In this document: piece after piece, positions 33,301 through 44,973 of the stretch
Layout: every line of letters starts with the position of its first letter
Numbering within the stretch: position 1 is the stretch's first letter
Source of the DNA: Branchiostoma lanceolatum
Taxonomy: Eukaryota > Chordata > Leptocardii > Amphioxiformes > Branchiostomatidae
DNA: 64,000 nucleotides
Reading direction: 5' to 3'
Assembly (NCBI RefSeq): GCF_035083965.1
Contig: NC_089724.1
Span: 6,674,501-6,738,500 of the forward strand
The notes under the pieces: generated by a model
Database searches by the model: none
Told to the model about the DNA's origin: nothing
Seen by the model: the letters and a program-made list of their open reading frames with translations, nothing else
Made by a program: the position numbers and the translations under genes

Positions 33301-33773
33301 AGACACGCCCAAAACTATATCTCCATTTTTCATGGAGATAAAAATAGCAATTTAGCAAACTATTTGAACTATTCTATGACATACATTTACTGATCATGAA
33401 CTTCCGAGATATCTCAAGTTCCATCCTAACCCACAATTTGATGACCATCACAGATGACTGTCCGGAGTTCATGTCCAAGATGGCGGACTGTGGCAAGATG
33501 GAGGAGGTTGCCGCCCAGTTCCCTACCATGATGGCGGACATGATGTCGGACTTCCTACCTGACTGCCACGCTATGGTCAGCTCCTTCAACTGTACGGACG
33601 ACATGGAACTCACACCGGCGGGCGATACCATGATGGACATGGGGGAGAACTGGGCCATAAAGACCTACCCCTGCAGTCTGGAGTACACCCCTGTAGTACG
33701 GCGGGGGTTCTGGCAGTGGGTCATAGTCAAGGGCAGACCATTAAGGATGAAAGTACGGATCAGGTTCTCTTGA
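27368..33773 (+). CDS. secreted Cys-rich protein with YPCSLEY C-terminal module
   Basis: Five exons: 27368-27549, 28001-28071, 28564-28683, 29662-29805 and 33454-33773 (or 33409-33773), about 278 residues. ATG at 27368 opens a clear signal peptide (MKCVSVVLLLVCYVAVTHG). Exons 1-2 encode a Cys-rich segment (CQWCFLC, CQMCREDCGPPCNTTC). Exon 3 is helical (EVGMNDVMDHLQEL) and matches the exon at 6461-6583. Exon 4 (PRCGARTLHWRLAGRR...LEYGGG) matches exon 3 of the WSC gene. Exon 5 (AMVSSF...MELTPAGDT...NWAIKTYPCSLEYTP..RRG) matches that gene's last exon. The first intron must use a GC donor (ACAG|GCAAGT) to keep frame. The 33454 acceptor is favoured because exon length (320 nt) then matches the paralogous 314 nt. 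No known family was recognised; extracellular location is inferred. Confidence 0.75.
28845..28925. repeat. retroelement 3'-end-like fragment
   Basis: ataagtttattgcaaattcatg and the tttattgcacgtttatgc motif at about 28350-28380 resemble reverse-oriented 3' ends of non-LTR retrotransposons. Intronic; low certainty. Confidence 0.3.
29121..29263. mobile_element. 143-bp MITE with ~45-bp inverted ends
   Basis: It starts tataacatctactaagtaaac and ends with the complement. The arms continue through gattcca.cagggtacataattcca, leaving a short loop around 29166-29215. No clear target duplication. It lies in intron 3 of the secreted Cys-rich gene. Confidence 0.8.
29478..29509. repeat. (GT)n(G)n simple repeat
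   Basis: gtgtgtgtgtgtgtg is followed by a run of about 18 G. Confidence 0.95.
29806..33408. other. long last intron of the secreted Cys-rich gene
   Basis: No further exon was supported. The block aacatgttataagtttcaat...caaacatattac at 32255-32395 recurs at 58442-58578, so it is a dispersed repeat. 30770-31020 has near-repeats of aaatgacctgaaattt. Otherwise nothing was recognised. Confidence 0.5.
32255..32395. repeat. dispersed repeat, partner at 58442-58578
   Basis: About 135 bp nearly identical to 58442-58578 in the same orientation (aacatgttataagtttcaat, gtgacttagacatt, caaaatagttcaaacata). No termini recognised. Confidence 0.8.
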
Positions 33774-33996
33774 GAACACGTTTGAAGAAAGAACTGACTT
33801 CAGAAAATGTATCTTGAAGGACTCACGCATGATAGGTCTAGGCAGAACACTAAGACTTAGTGTTACTCTATGCAAGGACACTATATACTATGTTCTTGCT
33901 ATATGTAAGCTTTGGCTTGGAAGACACCTTGTAAGACACATTATATCGTATATATATGTTCCTTTCCTATAACTAAAGGGCAAGGAAACGTCGTTT

Positions 33997-34368
33997 CAGG
34001 GCTCGAAATACTGGGTGCATGTGCACCTTTGTGCACCCAAAATTGGAGCTGTGGACCTAAGTTTGTACTGCAGGCGCAAGATATTTTTGAAGGCTATAGG
34101 GTAGAGGTACGATTGTACACCAGTGTACAGAATATTTGTGAAATTTAAGTTTATCAGAAAGAGCAATAACTGTTGTAGGTTCTACTTTGATGTTTAAAAT
34201 GTTGAAGTCAGCTATAGAATGTCAGATTGAAGTTCTCGTATATGTACGGTTTGTAAATATACTTTTCTGACATCCTACTTTATCTTATGATGTGCACGCC
34301 AAATTCGTACTGTGCATCTAAGTTAGGTGCACCAGTGCACTTATTCTAAAAATGAATTTCGAGCCCTG
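33997..34368. mobile_element. 372-bp MITE with CAGGGCTCGAAAT ends
   Basis: The left end cagggctcgaaatactgggtg and right end aatttcgagccctg are inverted. The inner parts (gggtgcatgtgcacctt against aggtgcaccagtgcactt) also fold back. A related but incomplete copy is at 46078-46460 in reverse. CAGGG ends suggest hAT, but no good 8-bp duplication is seen. Confidence 0.7.
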
Positions 34369-36694
34369 GTCGATACTTGATATTAGCTATTGTACAGTAC
34401 CTTGTATTCATACACCTTAAACGTTTCGTTGTGACCTCTACTTAGTGTTGCAAAAACGTGCACCAAAGTCTTCACATTCAATACCAGTAATTGTTCACAT
34501 TCGTAATTCAATTGTCAACTTCTTTAATAATATCAGTTCCTTCCATTTAGAGCCAAAAGAATGACTGTGACAGCACTTAGAATGGCAAGCAGTCTGGTTT
34601 ATTGTCACACCGAAAGTTGCAGTACTGGTGCAGTACACAACACAGAACTGCCACCTAGCGATCGAGAACATTATTACAACCGAAAAGTTCAAGAAACTCA
34701 TTGAAGGCTCTTGCCAGTCTTGGCTTTTCTAGTGTAAAAATGTGACTGTGTATTTTTTTGTGAGAGTGGTGACAGATGTATCCAGTTTACGATAGGCTAA
34801 TGTTGTAGCACAAATGCTCACTACAGAGTCGAAAATCTTAGGGCTCTCTTTTTCATTTCCAATGTTTTGTACATACATGTAGTCATGGATTGGTATAAAA
34901 CTCAACAATAGCTCCTTTGAAAATGGCATCATTCGGGGTCCTACTCCCTAGCTGTCTGTCTAACCCTATAATCAATAGAGAATTGGTAGCCAAAACATCA
35001 ACTTCAATGTGCTAAAGGTGATAAACACAATCATCAGTGATGTACATTGTGTCTTCTTTACAAAAAATAACGGAACAAAAATCTATCTAAAAATCCTGAC
35101 ACACACATCAAGCACAAAAGATAGCTGCAAGAAATTGAAAACGTGAACAACAAACCAGAAACACATCTAACAAACCTTGTTATAATCCAGACTACAACTG
35201 TGACTTAGTCTATCTTACAGCAGAATAGAATAGAAATGTAGACATGTGAAATCTTTGTCAACACATTGCTGGTAATGATCGGGTATTATGTACATCAGTT
35301 GGTATGTACTAGTATAATCTTAACCTGGTTAAAACCTTGTATTTCAATATTGTCAATTCTTTCGACACAAAGCCCAAGCAAATGTATGTACTGATGGCAA
35401 TTTCTTTCCAATATTCTTTTTTAAAACTATAGTAACCGTAAATCTGTTGACTTTGTCGTCGAAAGTTTGGAACTTTAAGTTGTTTAATAGTAAGTCTTGT
35501 GTATTTGTTGTTTACTTATCAATTACAAAGTTATGCCTCCACTCATAGCATATACTAAAGGAAAGCTGTTGTACATAGAAAATATAAATAAATCGTAACT
35601 GTGTTTGAAAACATGAACAGATATGACAATCTTGTTGTAACTGCTAACTAATGAAACATGCAAAAATAAACCATAGAACTGCAACAATGTTTCAACACTA
35701 ACACTCAGGCAACTTCGTACACGGTACTACATGTACGTACAAATATCAAAGTACTAAATCTTTGCTACAACCAACCAAAAATGTTCACATATATACATAT
35801 CTCAGACTAAGACCTCAAACGTGAACAGAGTGAGGATATATCAAGTTATATACATCTGTAATCTAATTGTAATCCCGGAGTTATTAAAGTACACCAAATA
35901 GAAAGAGAATGTTTCAACTATCTGGGATACATACAATGTAGCTGCATGTATATCTTGACATGGTGGTTTAACTATCAACCTGCTGGGGTCAATCAGTTCA
36001 GTCGTCTCCATGTTGATAGCAACAAACAGTAGCGAGCAAAGGGTTAACACTTGTCAGGAATGGTTGTAGATTGTAAAGTTGCAATATTGTCGCAACACTT
36101 AAAAATCAAATCTTCTTTTTAACTTCTCCCTGCTGCCAAACAGGGTGCCAAACGGCTACTTCAGTGTGTTAAAGGTTAAAAGCAAATATCACACTGTTGA
36201 AATTCAGGTTTTGGATAGGATAGATTTCAACTGAACACAGCATATCCCCCAAAAAATCAACATATACTACAATGCTAAATTCAAAACTGACCCTATTTTT
36301 TTAAGTATGTCAGTGTTTTTGTGCCACAAGCTCTCATGACTATTTTTTTACACCATGTTTGTGACCACACGGCCATCACAAACATGGTGGGCTTTTAGGA
36401 TGGTGAAAAGTCCAATGTAAGAAAAAGTGTCACTTCACAACACATCACACTTAAGAAAAATTCTGAAATCCTTGAGTAGCTATGATTAACTATGGTATTC
36501 TCCACACAAATATACGTGAATTGTACATCAATATCATCATTTATCATCTTTGTAACTGATAACTGTACCCTCGGAACACGAAGTGTCAATCTCAAACCAA
36601 AACTTTGTCAGTCAACTTTCTCGAAATCTAGCAACATGTTCATAGATTTAATGGAGTAATTTATACATGCTATAGTGCTACATAATCCTGTTAA

Positions 36695-36964
36695 TGCTTA
36701 GGTCCCAATAGGAAAAGGGGCCCCGCCAGGTAGTTGACGGGCTGTTTTTTTTAACACTTTTGGGCGTGACCCCTGCGTGGGACACCCTGCGGCTGCTGGG
36801 CTATTTGTGGGCCCCAGCCGGGACCCGGATCATTTTAACTCTGACTTAAAATCAATGTGGGACCCGGTAACAAATAGATGCCGTGAGCTAATCGTGCGAG
36901 CACTGGGAGGTACCTGGCCAGGACTACACCCCTTACGGGCACCGGCGCAATTGGGACCTAAGCA
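36695..36964. mobile_element. Harbinger-type MITE with TAA target duplication
   Basis: The 270-bp element has termini TGCTTAGGTCCCAAT / ATTGGGACCTAAGCA, flanked on both sides by TAA (36692-36694, 36965-36967). A 3-bp TWA duplication is characteristic of PIF/Harbinger. The interior is GC-rich with no ORF kept between copies. A second, truncated member is at 10189, also after TAA. Confidence 0.85.
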
Positions 36965-37751
36965 TAAGACTGCTGAGTCAGTAGCTGTTGCAAGGAGAAA
37001 TCTACAAGGTTGAAATTAAGTACATCATAACCACTGTTATGCAACACACACAAACTCTGCAACAAATCTACATTTTGAACCATCTCACATTCGGACTGTG
37101 CATCAAGGGGGAAATACAGTGTGGATCTTCACCACAGTTCTACTATACTGTTAGGGAAAATATATATATCTTGGCTATTCACACAAATTCTTTGAAACTT
37201 TTGGCAGAAATTCAACAGTGTCTTGTTGTCAAACATACCAATCCTTTGCTACCTATGCCACTTCACTGTAATTCAGGCCACAAGGTGTGTGGCAACTGTG
37301 GACATTCCTACATCATTCTATTCATTCCACACCTGGATGAACTTTTCACAGCACTACATTATACTGCCTGCAAGTAATGGCCTATGCAATAAAAAAGTTG
37401 CCTTTTCCTAGATAAGCATACTGCATTTTTTTGGTCAACTTGTTTGCAAATACAGAAACTTCAAAGTCATGGTGACTAAAACAGAAGCACTTAGCCCCGT
37501 TTTACAAGAACAGAAGACAAACACTACAATCTATACTTTCAGCTCCAAATGACTGTCTGCAACATGAGCTCGATGTCCAGTTGTTCTCTCAGGCCCAATT
37601 TGCACACGTTTTTGAGTTGACTTGGAGTCGACTCAGGACTGTGCAAGGAGAACCCGAGGCAGCTAGAGTAACATTTTCTATTAAAAAAACTCCACTCAAA
37701 ACGCCCAAAGCCTCACACACAGCCCCGAGTCGACTCCGTGTAAACCCAGCC

Positions 37752-40700
37752 TTAGTTGTTGTTGTCCTTGTCTTGCAGTAGGTTGTCAGCTTCAGGACAA
37801 TCCCATGTGTTCATGTTGGACCTGTCTGTGTCTGTACTATGGAATGGTCCCCCAGAGTTCTGGGCAGAAGATCCAACGTTCCTGTCCTCTGTCCGCTCCG
37901 CCTCTGGAATGCTGTCCTGGTGAATCCTGTACTTCTTCGGTAGCTCTTCCTCTTCTTCTTCGTCACTGTCTTGGAAGTGCGCGGGTAAGTCTTCATCTTC
38001 CATCCTTGCCTCGTCGGCGTAGATGTCGTCGTCCCCCACGTGGCCCAGACCAAAGATGTCCTCTACTCCGTCCCGGCCGACATCATCCATGTCGGCATCG
38101 TTCACACCTTCTACGTTGTTGCTCGGCAACCCCTCATCAGCCTGGATGTTGTCATCTTCCTCAGCATTCCGGTCAACATCAGGAGTGATCTGATCCGGGT
38201 CGATCGCATCTTCTTCGCTATCCCAAACGTCCTGGCGGTTGAACTCCTGGAGGACCTCCTCGGCAAGCTTCGGGCCGACGTTGCCGTCTTCCGCGCCTTC
38301 AAGAACCAGGTTCTCTTCCCCGAGGTAGTCCTGGACGGCCTCCTGGATCTCCTCAAGTTCCTTGGCGGAGAGTTCGCCCGTGAAGTCCCAGCTCTCGTTC
38401 ACCGACGACTGCTCGGAATCCTCGTCGTACTGCACCTCCATGCTGCGGATCGACTCTTCGTACTCGTACTCCGATCCCCTCCTGTCCACGCGCAGCGAGC
38501 CCGAGTACTTGTCGTAGTTGTCTGGGTCGTCCGTGGGGTCCAGGTCGGCCTGGTCGCTCTCTGGTTGCGTGAAGCTGAACTCGATTCCGGGGCCGCGTCG
38601 CTTTCGCAGCTCAGTTTCTAAAGAGGAGGCTTGGACGTCTTCCACCTGGACTTGTTCTGCAAGGTCGCCCCCCTCCCCGCCCGGGGGCACGTCCTGCCCC
38701 CCCTCCCCGCTGCCGTCTTCTTCAGGTAGGTCGTTCAGCTCCTGGTCTGACAGATACTTCTCCTGGTACCGCACCATCTCCTCCTGTTTATACACAACAA
38801 AATCAACAGTCAACATGGAGTGAAGGATAATCAATTATTTGAAAGCAGCTTCTTCAACATATGAGAATTTCTCTTCATGACAGAACCTTTTGATCTTAAA
38901 GAGCATTTATCAATTTGACACTTCTGCAACAGTATCAATCAATCAATCAATGAAACTACAAGAAACAGCAAATTGGACTCGTTATTCTGTCTCTCCCCAG
39001 TTTGAAGAGGGGAAATATAATCTGCATATTTTCTGCAGTTGACCATTTGGTTTGAAGATCACACAAACAAAGTGAACTATCTGGTGACTATGAATAGTAT
39101 GATATGATATATGATATCTGAGAGTTCTTGTTATGATTTACCTGAAGCTTCCCGGACACGTCTCCCATCTTCTCCATCATCATGTTCATCAGGCGCTCCG
39201 TCTCGTGCAGCCGCATCTCCAGCTGACGTAGCTCCAGCTCACCTGCAAGGACCAATCACAAGTGTTACTGCTTTGTGCTCGACCAATCACAGATCATGTT
39301 ACATAGCACACGACCAATCATATCTGTTACACCGAGTAGCTTATGTGCACCGACCAATCACATTTAATACATCATAACTTTGACCAATTACAGTTTTTTT
39401 TCAGCCCTAGGTTAGCTCACCTGCAAGGGCCAATCACAAGTATTCCTGCTTTGCGCTCAACCAATCACAGATCGTGTTACATAGCACATGACTAATTATA
39501 GCTGGTACACTGAGTAGTCTATGTACAATGACCAATCACATTTAATACACCATAGCTGTGATCAATTACAATTTTTTTTGAGCCCTAGGTTTGCTGTGCA
39601 GACTTCTGAAAGTTTGCGATGAATAGAGGAAATATGCTTTAAACTGAAAGATCTAAAATTAAATGTACAAAAGCTCAGATCTTCTTGCACTATTGGAAGC
39701 TAAATACAATTATCCAACTACAGTCATATCTGATAATGAAAAAAATAAAATATTCTCCAATATAGAATACTGGAAGCAAAACTTTGTATATGCGTCAACT
39801 TGCTGAGTATGACCATGTACGTAAGTATGTACGTAATTTACTAAGTCAGATGAACTTTCATGCTAATACAGTCACATTTAGTACTGTAAATCCACTCAAT
39901 GTTGCAGCTGGTAATTTTAGCGGTTGGGGGGAAAGGAAGTAGTTCACGGCATTTAATTCAAACGTCTCTAATGTTAGTAATCAAATATTTACGATGATGA
40001 AACTTTAGCTGTTAACTAGTTACCATTAAAGTAGCTGAAATTAAGTTACAGTTAAGTTACGACTAACAAATCGAGCATAGTATCCGAGAACATTCAGAAA
40101 CACAACAACAAAGGTCTGTTGATCGAAGCAACTACTGTACTTCACTTCATCTTCACGGTAGCAAAATATCACGGTATAAGGAAAATGGAAATTTTCACTG
40201 AAGTTTAACTTCACGGTGGCTGCAAGTGATTTACAGAACAGGTGTGAAGGAATCAGAAATAATTACAACAGGTTTTTCATGGCGCTGATAAGTTCACGAT
40301 ACAGAGGTGACTGTGAAAAGAGTGAACATAAAGTTACAGTGAAAGAATTGCAGTAATCCAAAGAGCCCTCCTTACTTATGGTGGTCCCCCGGTCTATCCC
40401 CTCCATGGGGTTGGCCCTCCTCTGCAGGGGGTCCCCCTGGCTCAGTCGGTTCAGGAGGTTGGCTTCGTTTGCTTCGTCTGCATCCCTGAAACCCAGGTCG
40501 TGCCAGCTGTCTGCCTGTGGTCTCTGAGACGGCTCATTCTTCTTCTTAAGGAATATCTGTGTAGTGTGTGTGTGGAAAGACCATATTTAATGTGCTTGGT
40601 ACACAGTCCATGTTATAGAACGACATTACTAGTATCAAAAGTGCTTCTTACATAGCACAGCCGAGTTGTTTATTCATGTGTTTATTCTATACAGGGCTGT

Positions 40701-43424
40701 CTCCAGGACCTGTCTCTCTGTTATTGGATGGAAATTTACCTGTTGGGACGGAAAAAAAATTCATCCTATCCGTCCAAAAAATCTGCACTTTACTACAGAT
40801 TTGACAATGAAATGTTGAAAATCAAGAACATGAGCTCCCAAACAATGAGTGGGATGGAAAAATAATTCAAAGCTGGAGACAACCCTGATTCTATATCTTC
40901 CAGCGTTTCAGTATCAGAATTTCTGATAAATTATACAAAAGCAGTCACGATAAACTGGACCTCTGGGAAGAGCAACCAAGGCTGACATGGCATTTCCAGT
41001 TAAAATAAAGGTTATTGATTGATTTGATTGATTGATTCATTGATACTAAATGTAATGTTTACTGTGTAAACAATACATGTATAAACTTATTCAACATACT
41101 CCAAGCTGACTTATACTTTTAAACCAATACACCTACAATGTTTATGTACATGGAATGAAACATAATCACAGAGAAGATGAAGGTAAGATATTTGGGGAAA
41201 AAGGGCATACCTTATAGATAACGTAGACAAAATAGATGAGTATCCCCACTGTGTACATGGGGAGGGCCACGCCGATCCAGCCCCGCCCCTGGGTCTGGGT
41301 CTGTGCTGTTTCCCCGCCACCGCTGGATCGCATCATCCGCTTCTCGTTGAACGCTTCCTGGCCGAACCCCGGGCGTGTTATCGGATCCAAGCCGGCTCTG
41401 GCACGGGAACCCTCTCCGCCATCTATGAACAGACAGAGTACAAGAAGGAAAAACAGGCTTGTTATCTTAGTGTATTTTTTCCCTGTATAATTCAAAATAA
41501 ATGAAAAATGAAATGTGCAAGCACGGGTGTGTGTTTGTTAAATGTGTTTGTCATGTCAGCTTTATGAATAACACAAATCAAAAGGGAATGACTCAGTACC
41601 AAGAAGGTAGAATTTCAAGACTTGTAATGTAGGAAACCTCTGGGGGACCGTGGGTATTAATGATGTTAAACAGCGTACTAATTACTTATAACATGCAGAA
41701 AGAAATAAACACATTGCTTGCTTACCACAACATGCTCAACATATGAAAGTGCACCATCTACTTTTCTACATGAAAAGCAATGGACTGAAAGCAATTCAGG
41801 AGATGCTTATGAAAAATTCAGAAAGCTATGCAAAATATGTAATTAGGGGCTCTTGTTGTAATATAGCACACGTGTCATCATGAGGTTGTAGTTTTTCTGA
41901 ATAACTTGAAAACTTATGAATAATGCTATTGGGTAAGTAGGCATGCGAAACACCATGGAACGGTTACTACTACTTTTTCCAGAACTGATAATTTAGCCTT
42001 GGAATCTAGACCCGCCACTCAATCTAATTTTGAGTTAAATGTCACATTTTACAAATCAACAAAGGTCCATTTGACATGCTGCTTTAGTACAAAAGTGGGT
42101 TTGTCTTTTCCAGCCGACCATGCCGAACAAATGGTCTAATCATGGTCTACTTCAAGACTATTTCCCTCAACATCAGTGCACATTTGGAAACATGAGAAGT
42201 CAATGAAACAGCATGGAGGCGCCGTAAGGGTAACGTTACATGTTACTGATTTCAGTGTTATAATACATGTATAACATTACAATTTGCTCCATTAAGGGGT
42301 ATTCCATTAGATGGTGGTGGCTGAAAAACCCTCTGGAGAGATAAACCCACTTTTGTTGCTTCGCAAAAAGGTACATTGACTTAAAAAAATAATTTCATCG
42401 GGTTGGTAAAACATAGGATATTTGGAGTTTCTTTTTTTTACAACCAGGAATCTCACCTGCTGACGTTTCGGTGTCTGTCAGACACCTTCTTCAGAGCTTC
42501 TGACTGGAGTACTGCTTCTCACCGCTATAAGTAGCTGATGAGAAGCAGTACTCCAGTCAGAAGCTCTGAAGAAGGTGTCTGACAGACACCAAAATGTCAG
42601 CAGGTGAGGTTCCCAAATATCCGAGGTACATTGACTCTTGAGTGAGTGGTGGGTATATGTCGTCCTTCTTACCTACCAGAGCAACCAGACATGTTCTGTT
42701 TCCCATAAAGTATGAGCGGCCGACTTGTATAATCATAATGGTCAGTGCCTCACATGCCTGATTTCCTCAATAGCTGTTTATCCTCCAGATATGATGGTGG
42801 AGGCTGAAAAAACTCTTCCTTCCCAGACTTCTTGGGGGAGCGCTGACACATGATTTTTTAAAAGTAATTACACAGACCAAGGTTCTCTAATGCTGGCTAA
42901 GGGAGTTTCCCGACCAATTGAGCTATGTTGCATAGGGACGATTATTGGACAGGTGATCTTCCCTCGGCGACATAACTCCCTTGGCGACATAACTCCCTAA
43001 GCCGGCATTAGAGTACCTTGGTCTGTGTAAAAAAAATTGCGTATCAATCAGTGCTCCCCCCCCAAAAAAATAAACGCCCCCGCTCCAAGAAGTCTGCGAA
43101 GGAAGCTACATAATACTTATATTTCCGACGGGCCTCCACAACTTTGTTGTTAAAATTGAGCCCTTAAACTGGATAGAACCCTACACCTACTAGTGCTGTC
43201 AGCCCCACTTCCTTACTTATTTTACCGTGTGGTGTAGGGAAGGGCTGGCTTGCGGTGGAGGGCGCGGGAGCCTCGGGGATGAGGAACCTGGGCAGCACCA
43301 TGGCGATACAGAGCACGCACACGCACACCACGATGATGGTCTGGGTCCCGGTGATGCCCTGCTGCGGAACCGGCGCCGGACGGTCCGGTACTCGTTGGTA
43401 CTCACGCTCGCCGGGGTGAGCCAT
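37752..43424 (-). CDS. RIC3: RIC3-like acetylcholine receptor chaperone
   Basis: Five minus-strand exons in frame: 43424-43226, 41422-41211, 40556-40376, 39242-39142 and 38783-37752, giving 574 residues. The N-terminal hydrophobic segment is TIIVVCVCVLCIAMVLPRFL, followed by a Pro-rich linker. The second membrane segment LPMYTVGILIYFVYVIYK closely follows the RIC3 pattern (PxYxxGIxxYxxYxxxK). A coiled-coil exon follows (ELELRQLEMRLHETERLMNM), then a long, very acidic C-terminal tail rich in Glu/Asp. Established: RIC3 is an ER-membrane chaperone for assembly of nicotinic acetylcholine (and 5-HT3) receptors. The protein is longer than human RIC3 (about 370 residues), mainly through the acidic tail in the last exon. 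Introns host several MITEs. Confidence 0.87.
39243..39595. repeat. 178-bp tandem duplication rich in CCAAT
   Basis: The block agctcacctgcaagg.ccaatcacaag ... tttgaccaattacagttttttttcagccctagg occurs twice (from about 39236 and 39417). Each copy has four or more ccaatca motifs. The duplication begins at the acceptor of RIC3 exon 4, so the tgcag|gtgagct splice site is copied into the intron. Confidence 0.85.
40132..40356. mobile_element. MITE family X1, copy 2
   Basis: Reverse-orientation copy of the 23842-24061 element (cttcacggtagcaaaatatc ... ataagttcacgatacagagg ... gaacataaagttacagtgaa), in the intron next to RIC3 exon 3. Confidence 0.75.
40692..40887. mobile_element. 196-bp hAT-type MITE with perfect 8-bp duplication
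   Basis: The termini are CAGGGCTGTCTCCAG and CTGGAGACAACCCTG. The element is flanked by identical ATTCTATA octamers (40684-40691 and 40888-40895). An 8-bp duplication with CAGGG termini is the hAT signature. It lies in RIC3 intron 2. Confidence 0.9.
42452..42610. repeat. palindrome with hammerhead-like hairpin motif (Penelope-type)
   Basis: Two arms of about 70 bp (ctcacctgctgacgtttcgg...ctgcttctcacc and its complement). On the minus strand 42494-42462 reads CTGAAGA-A, a ggtgtct/agacacc stem, then GAAACGTC. The other arm has the same stem but AAAATGTC. The same arms occur at 56196-56440. It lies in RIC3 intron 1. Confidence 0.75.
42870..43028. mobile_element. 159-bp MITE with ACACAGACCAAGGT ends
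   Basis: The ends acacagaccaaggttctcta and tagagtaccttggtctgtgt form inverted repeats of about 37 bp. An outer, weaker inverted pair (cagacttcttgggggagcg against cgctccaagaagtctg) flanks it, suggesting insertion into an older foldback element. RIC3 intron 1. Confidence 0.8.
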
Positions 43425-44529
43425 AGCTGGGGACGGGGTTCACAACAACACTGGAAATGAATAGAAACGGGGAATATTACAAACATTCACAATTTCTTTT
43501 TACATTTTCAGAATATAAAACTGGAACAATCAGGTAGTAACCTATGGTAAACACTAACAACATTCATGGTATTGGAGTTTGAATGGAGCTTTAGAGAAAG
43601 GAATCCAATCATTGTCTCGAAGTATACTAGTAGCAGGGGTTTTTCAAGAAAAAATACACAAGAGGGAGCACACACAGACGAGGGAGTGAATTCTATGTAT
43701 TCGTGGGAGAATCGATCGCTGAAGGAACGCTGTATGCTGGGGATTAAGCTAAAATCTGAATTCGACAAGGGGACGCTGGGCTGAAAGAAGAGGGCGCAGC
43801 GCCCCTCTTTCCCGATTTAGATGAACCCCTGAGTAGGTGATTCTATGGCAAATACCCTATACGACCCTGAGAAACAGTGCGGAAATAACAAATTTGAAAG
43901 TTTCAGTGTTCTCGCCAGGCTGAAATATTTTCCCGAACAGTGCGACAATCATACTAGTAGGCAGGTCCAGGGGCATGCACCCCAGAGAAAATTTGACCCT
44001 CTGAAATGCTATTTGAACTTCAAACTTTTCCAGTGCCAACAAGGACATTTTACAGTAAAGAATGAAGAATGGGTTGAGTTTCTGGTCTTCTATGTCTTGC
44101 CACTGACTTTGAATTCAACTGTACCGGTAAGTTGAGTGTAACTTTGTGATACTTTCATCTCCACCGTACAAAGATATTTCATACCTAATTCAGTTTACAA
44201 TGTTAAACTATCTGGCAATATTAGCCATTCCTAGTGAACCATATGTAAGCGTACATAAAAATCTGATGGCTTTACAGGCATGGCAGGATTCATTATTGAT
44301 GGATGACAAGATCCATAATATCTCATTACTGAGGTTAAGGCATTAATAGAACAAATTATGCATAATAAAAGGATATTCAATACTAGTACTCCTGTTATAA
44401 AGCACTGGGCAGTTACATGATATCACTACACGTGTTTTACATAACCAATATTTCATACACTACATACATATTACAATGTAGCTATGATCTTATCAGCTAA
44501 CAAGTAGTGCTCAGTCAAATACACTGTAA

Positions 44530-44755
44530 CTGTACGTCTTTCACGGTGGTACTGTAATAGCTATAAATGCAGAAATGTTCGCAGTGGTGCTATGTTCGAA
44601 GTTTTTGCGGTAAGCTCGTTGCCGCAAAGTTAAAACCACCGCCGGTGCTTCTGTACATGTAGCGCAACTATTGTTTGAAAGGCGAACTTAAAACCACCGC
44701 AGACACACCATTTTCTCCCTGCCGTGAAATTGAAACCACGAAGAAATTTACAGGA
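44530..44755. mobile_element. TACTGTA-family MITE, inverted copy
   Basis: aaatgcagaaatgttcgcag, gcaaagttaaaaccaccgc and cttaaaaccaccgcagac are reverse complements of blocks in 19836-20045 and 47850-48073. Confidence 0.65.
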
Positions 44756-44973
44756 TTATTTTCGAGGTTTTCATGGTATCCTCTCCACCACAAATTCATG
44801 ACACGAAATGTGACGAATGTGTTTTCCTTGTATCAATGTATGACTAATGTACTACAGAAATGTTCCAACCACGAATTTAGCACACCACATAAACCTTCCT
44901 TTCCCTCCTACGTTGAAATAAAACCACAGGGGTTTTGCAAATGAATTTACAGTGACTCCAGGCAACTTGGTTT

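Larger units (their letters stand above)
33774..37751. other. convergent intergenic region with two MITEs
   Basis: It lies between the 3' ends of the plus-strand Cys-rich gene and minus-strand RIC3. It holds a 370-bp element at 33997-34368 and a Harbinger-type MITE at 36695-36964. The rest (34400-36690) is AT-rich with no supported gene. Minus-strand AATAAA at about 34600 is a distant candidate poly(A) signal for RIC3. Confidence 0.5.

Noticed and set aside
33409-33453. Upstream acceptor CCGAG|AT for the last exon of the Cys-rich gene
   Set aside because: It is in frame and possible, but the 33454 site gives an exon length close to the paralogous exon. It is kept only as an alternative.
36777-37013. 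78-residue plus-strand ORF
   Set aside because: It lies within and beyond the Harbinger-type MITE, with no conservation of the frame in the second copy.
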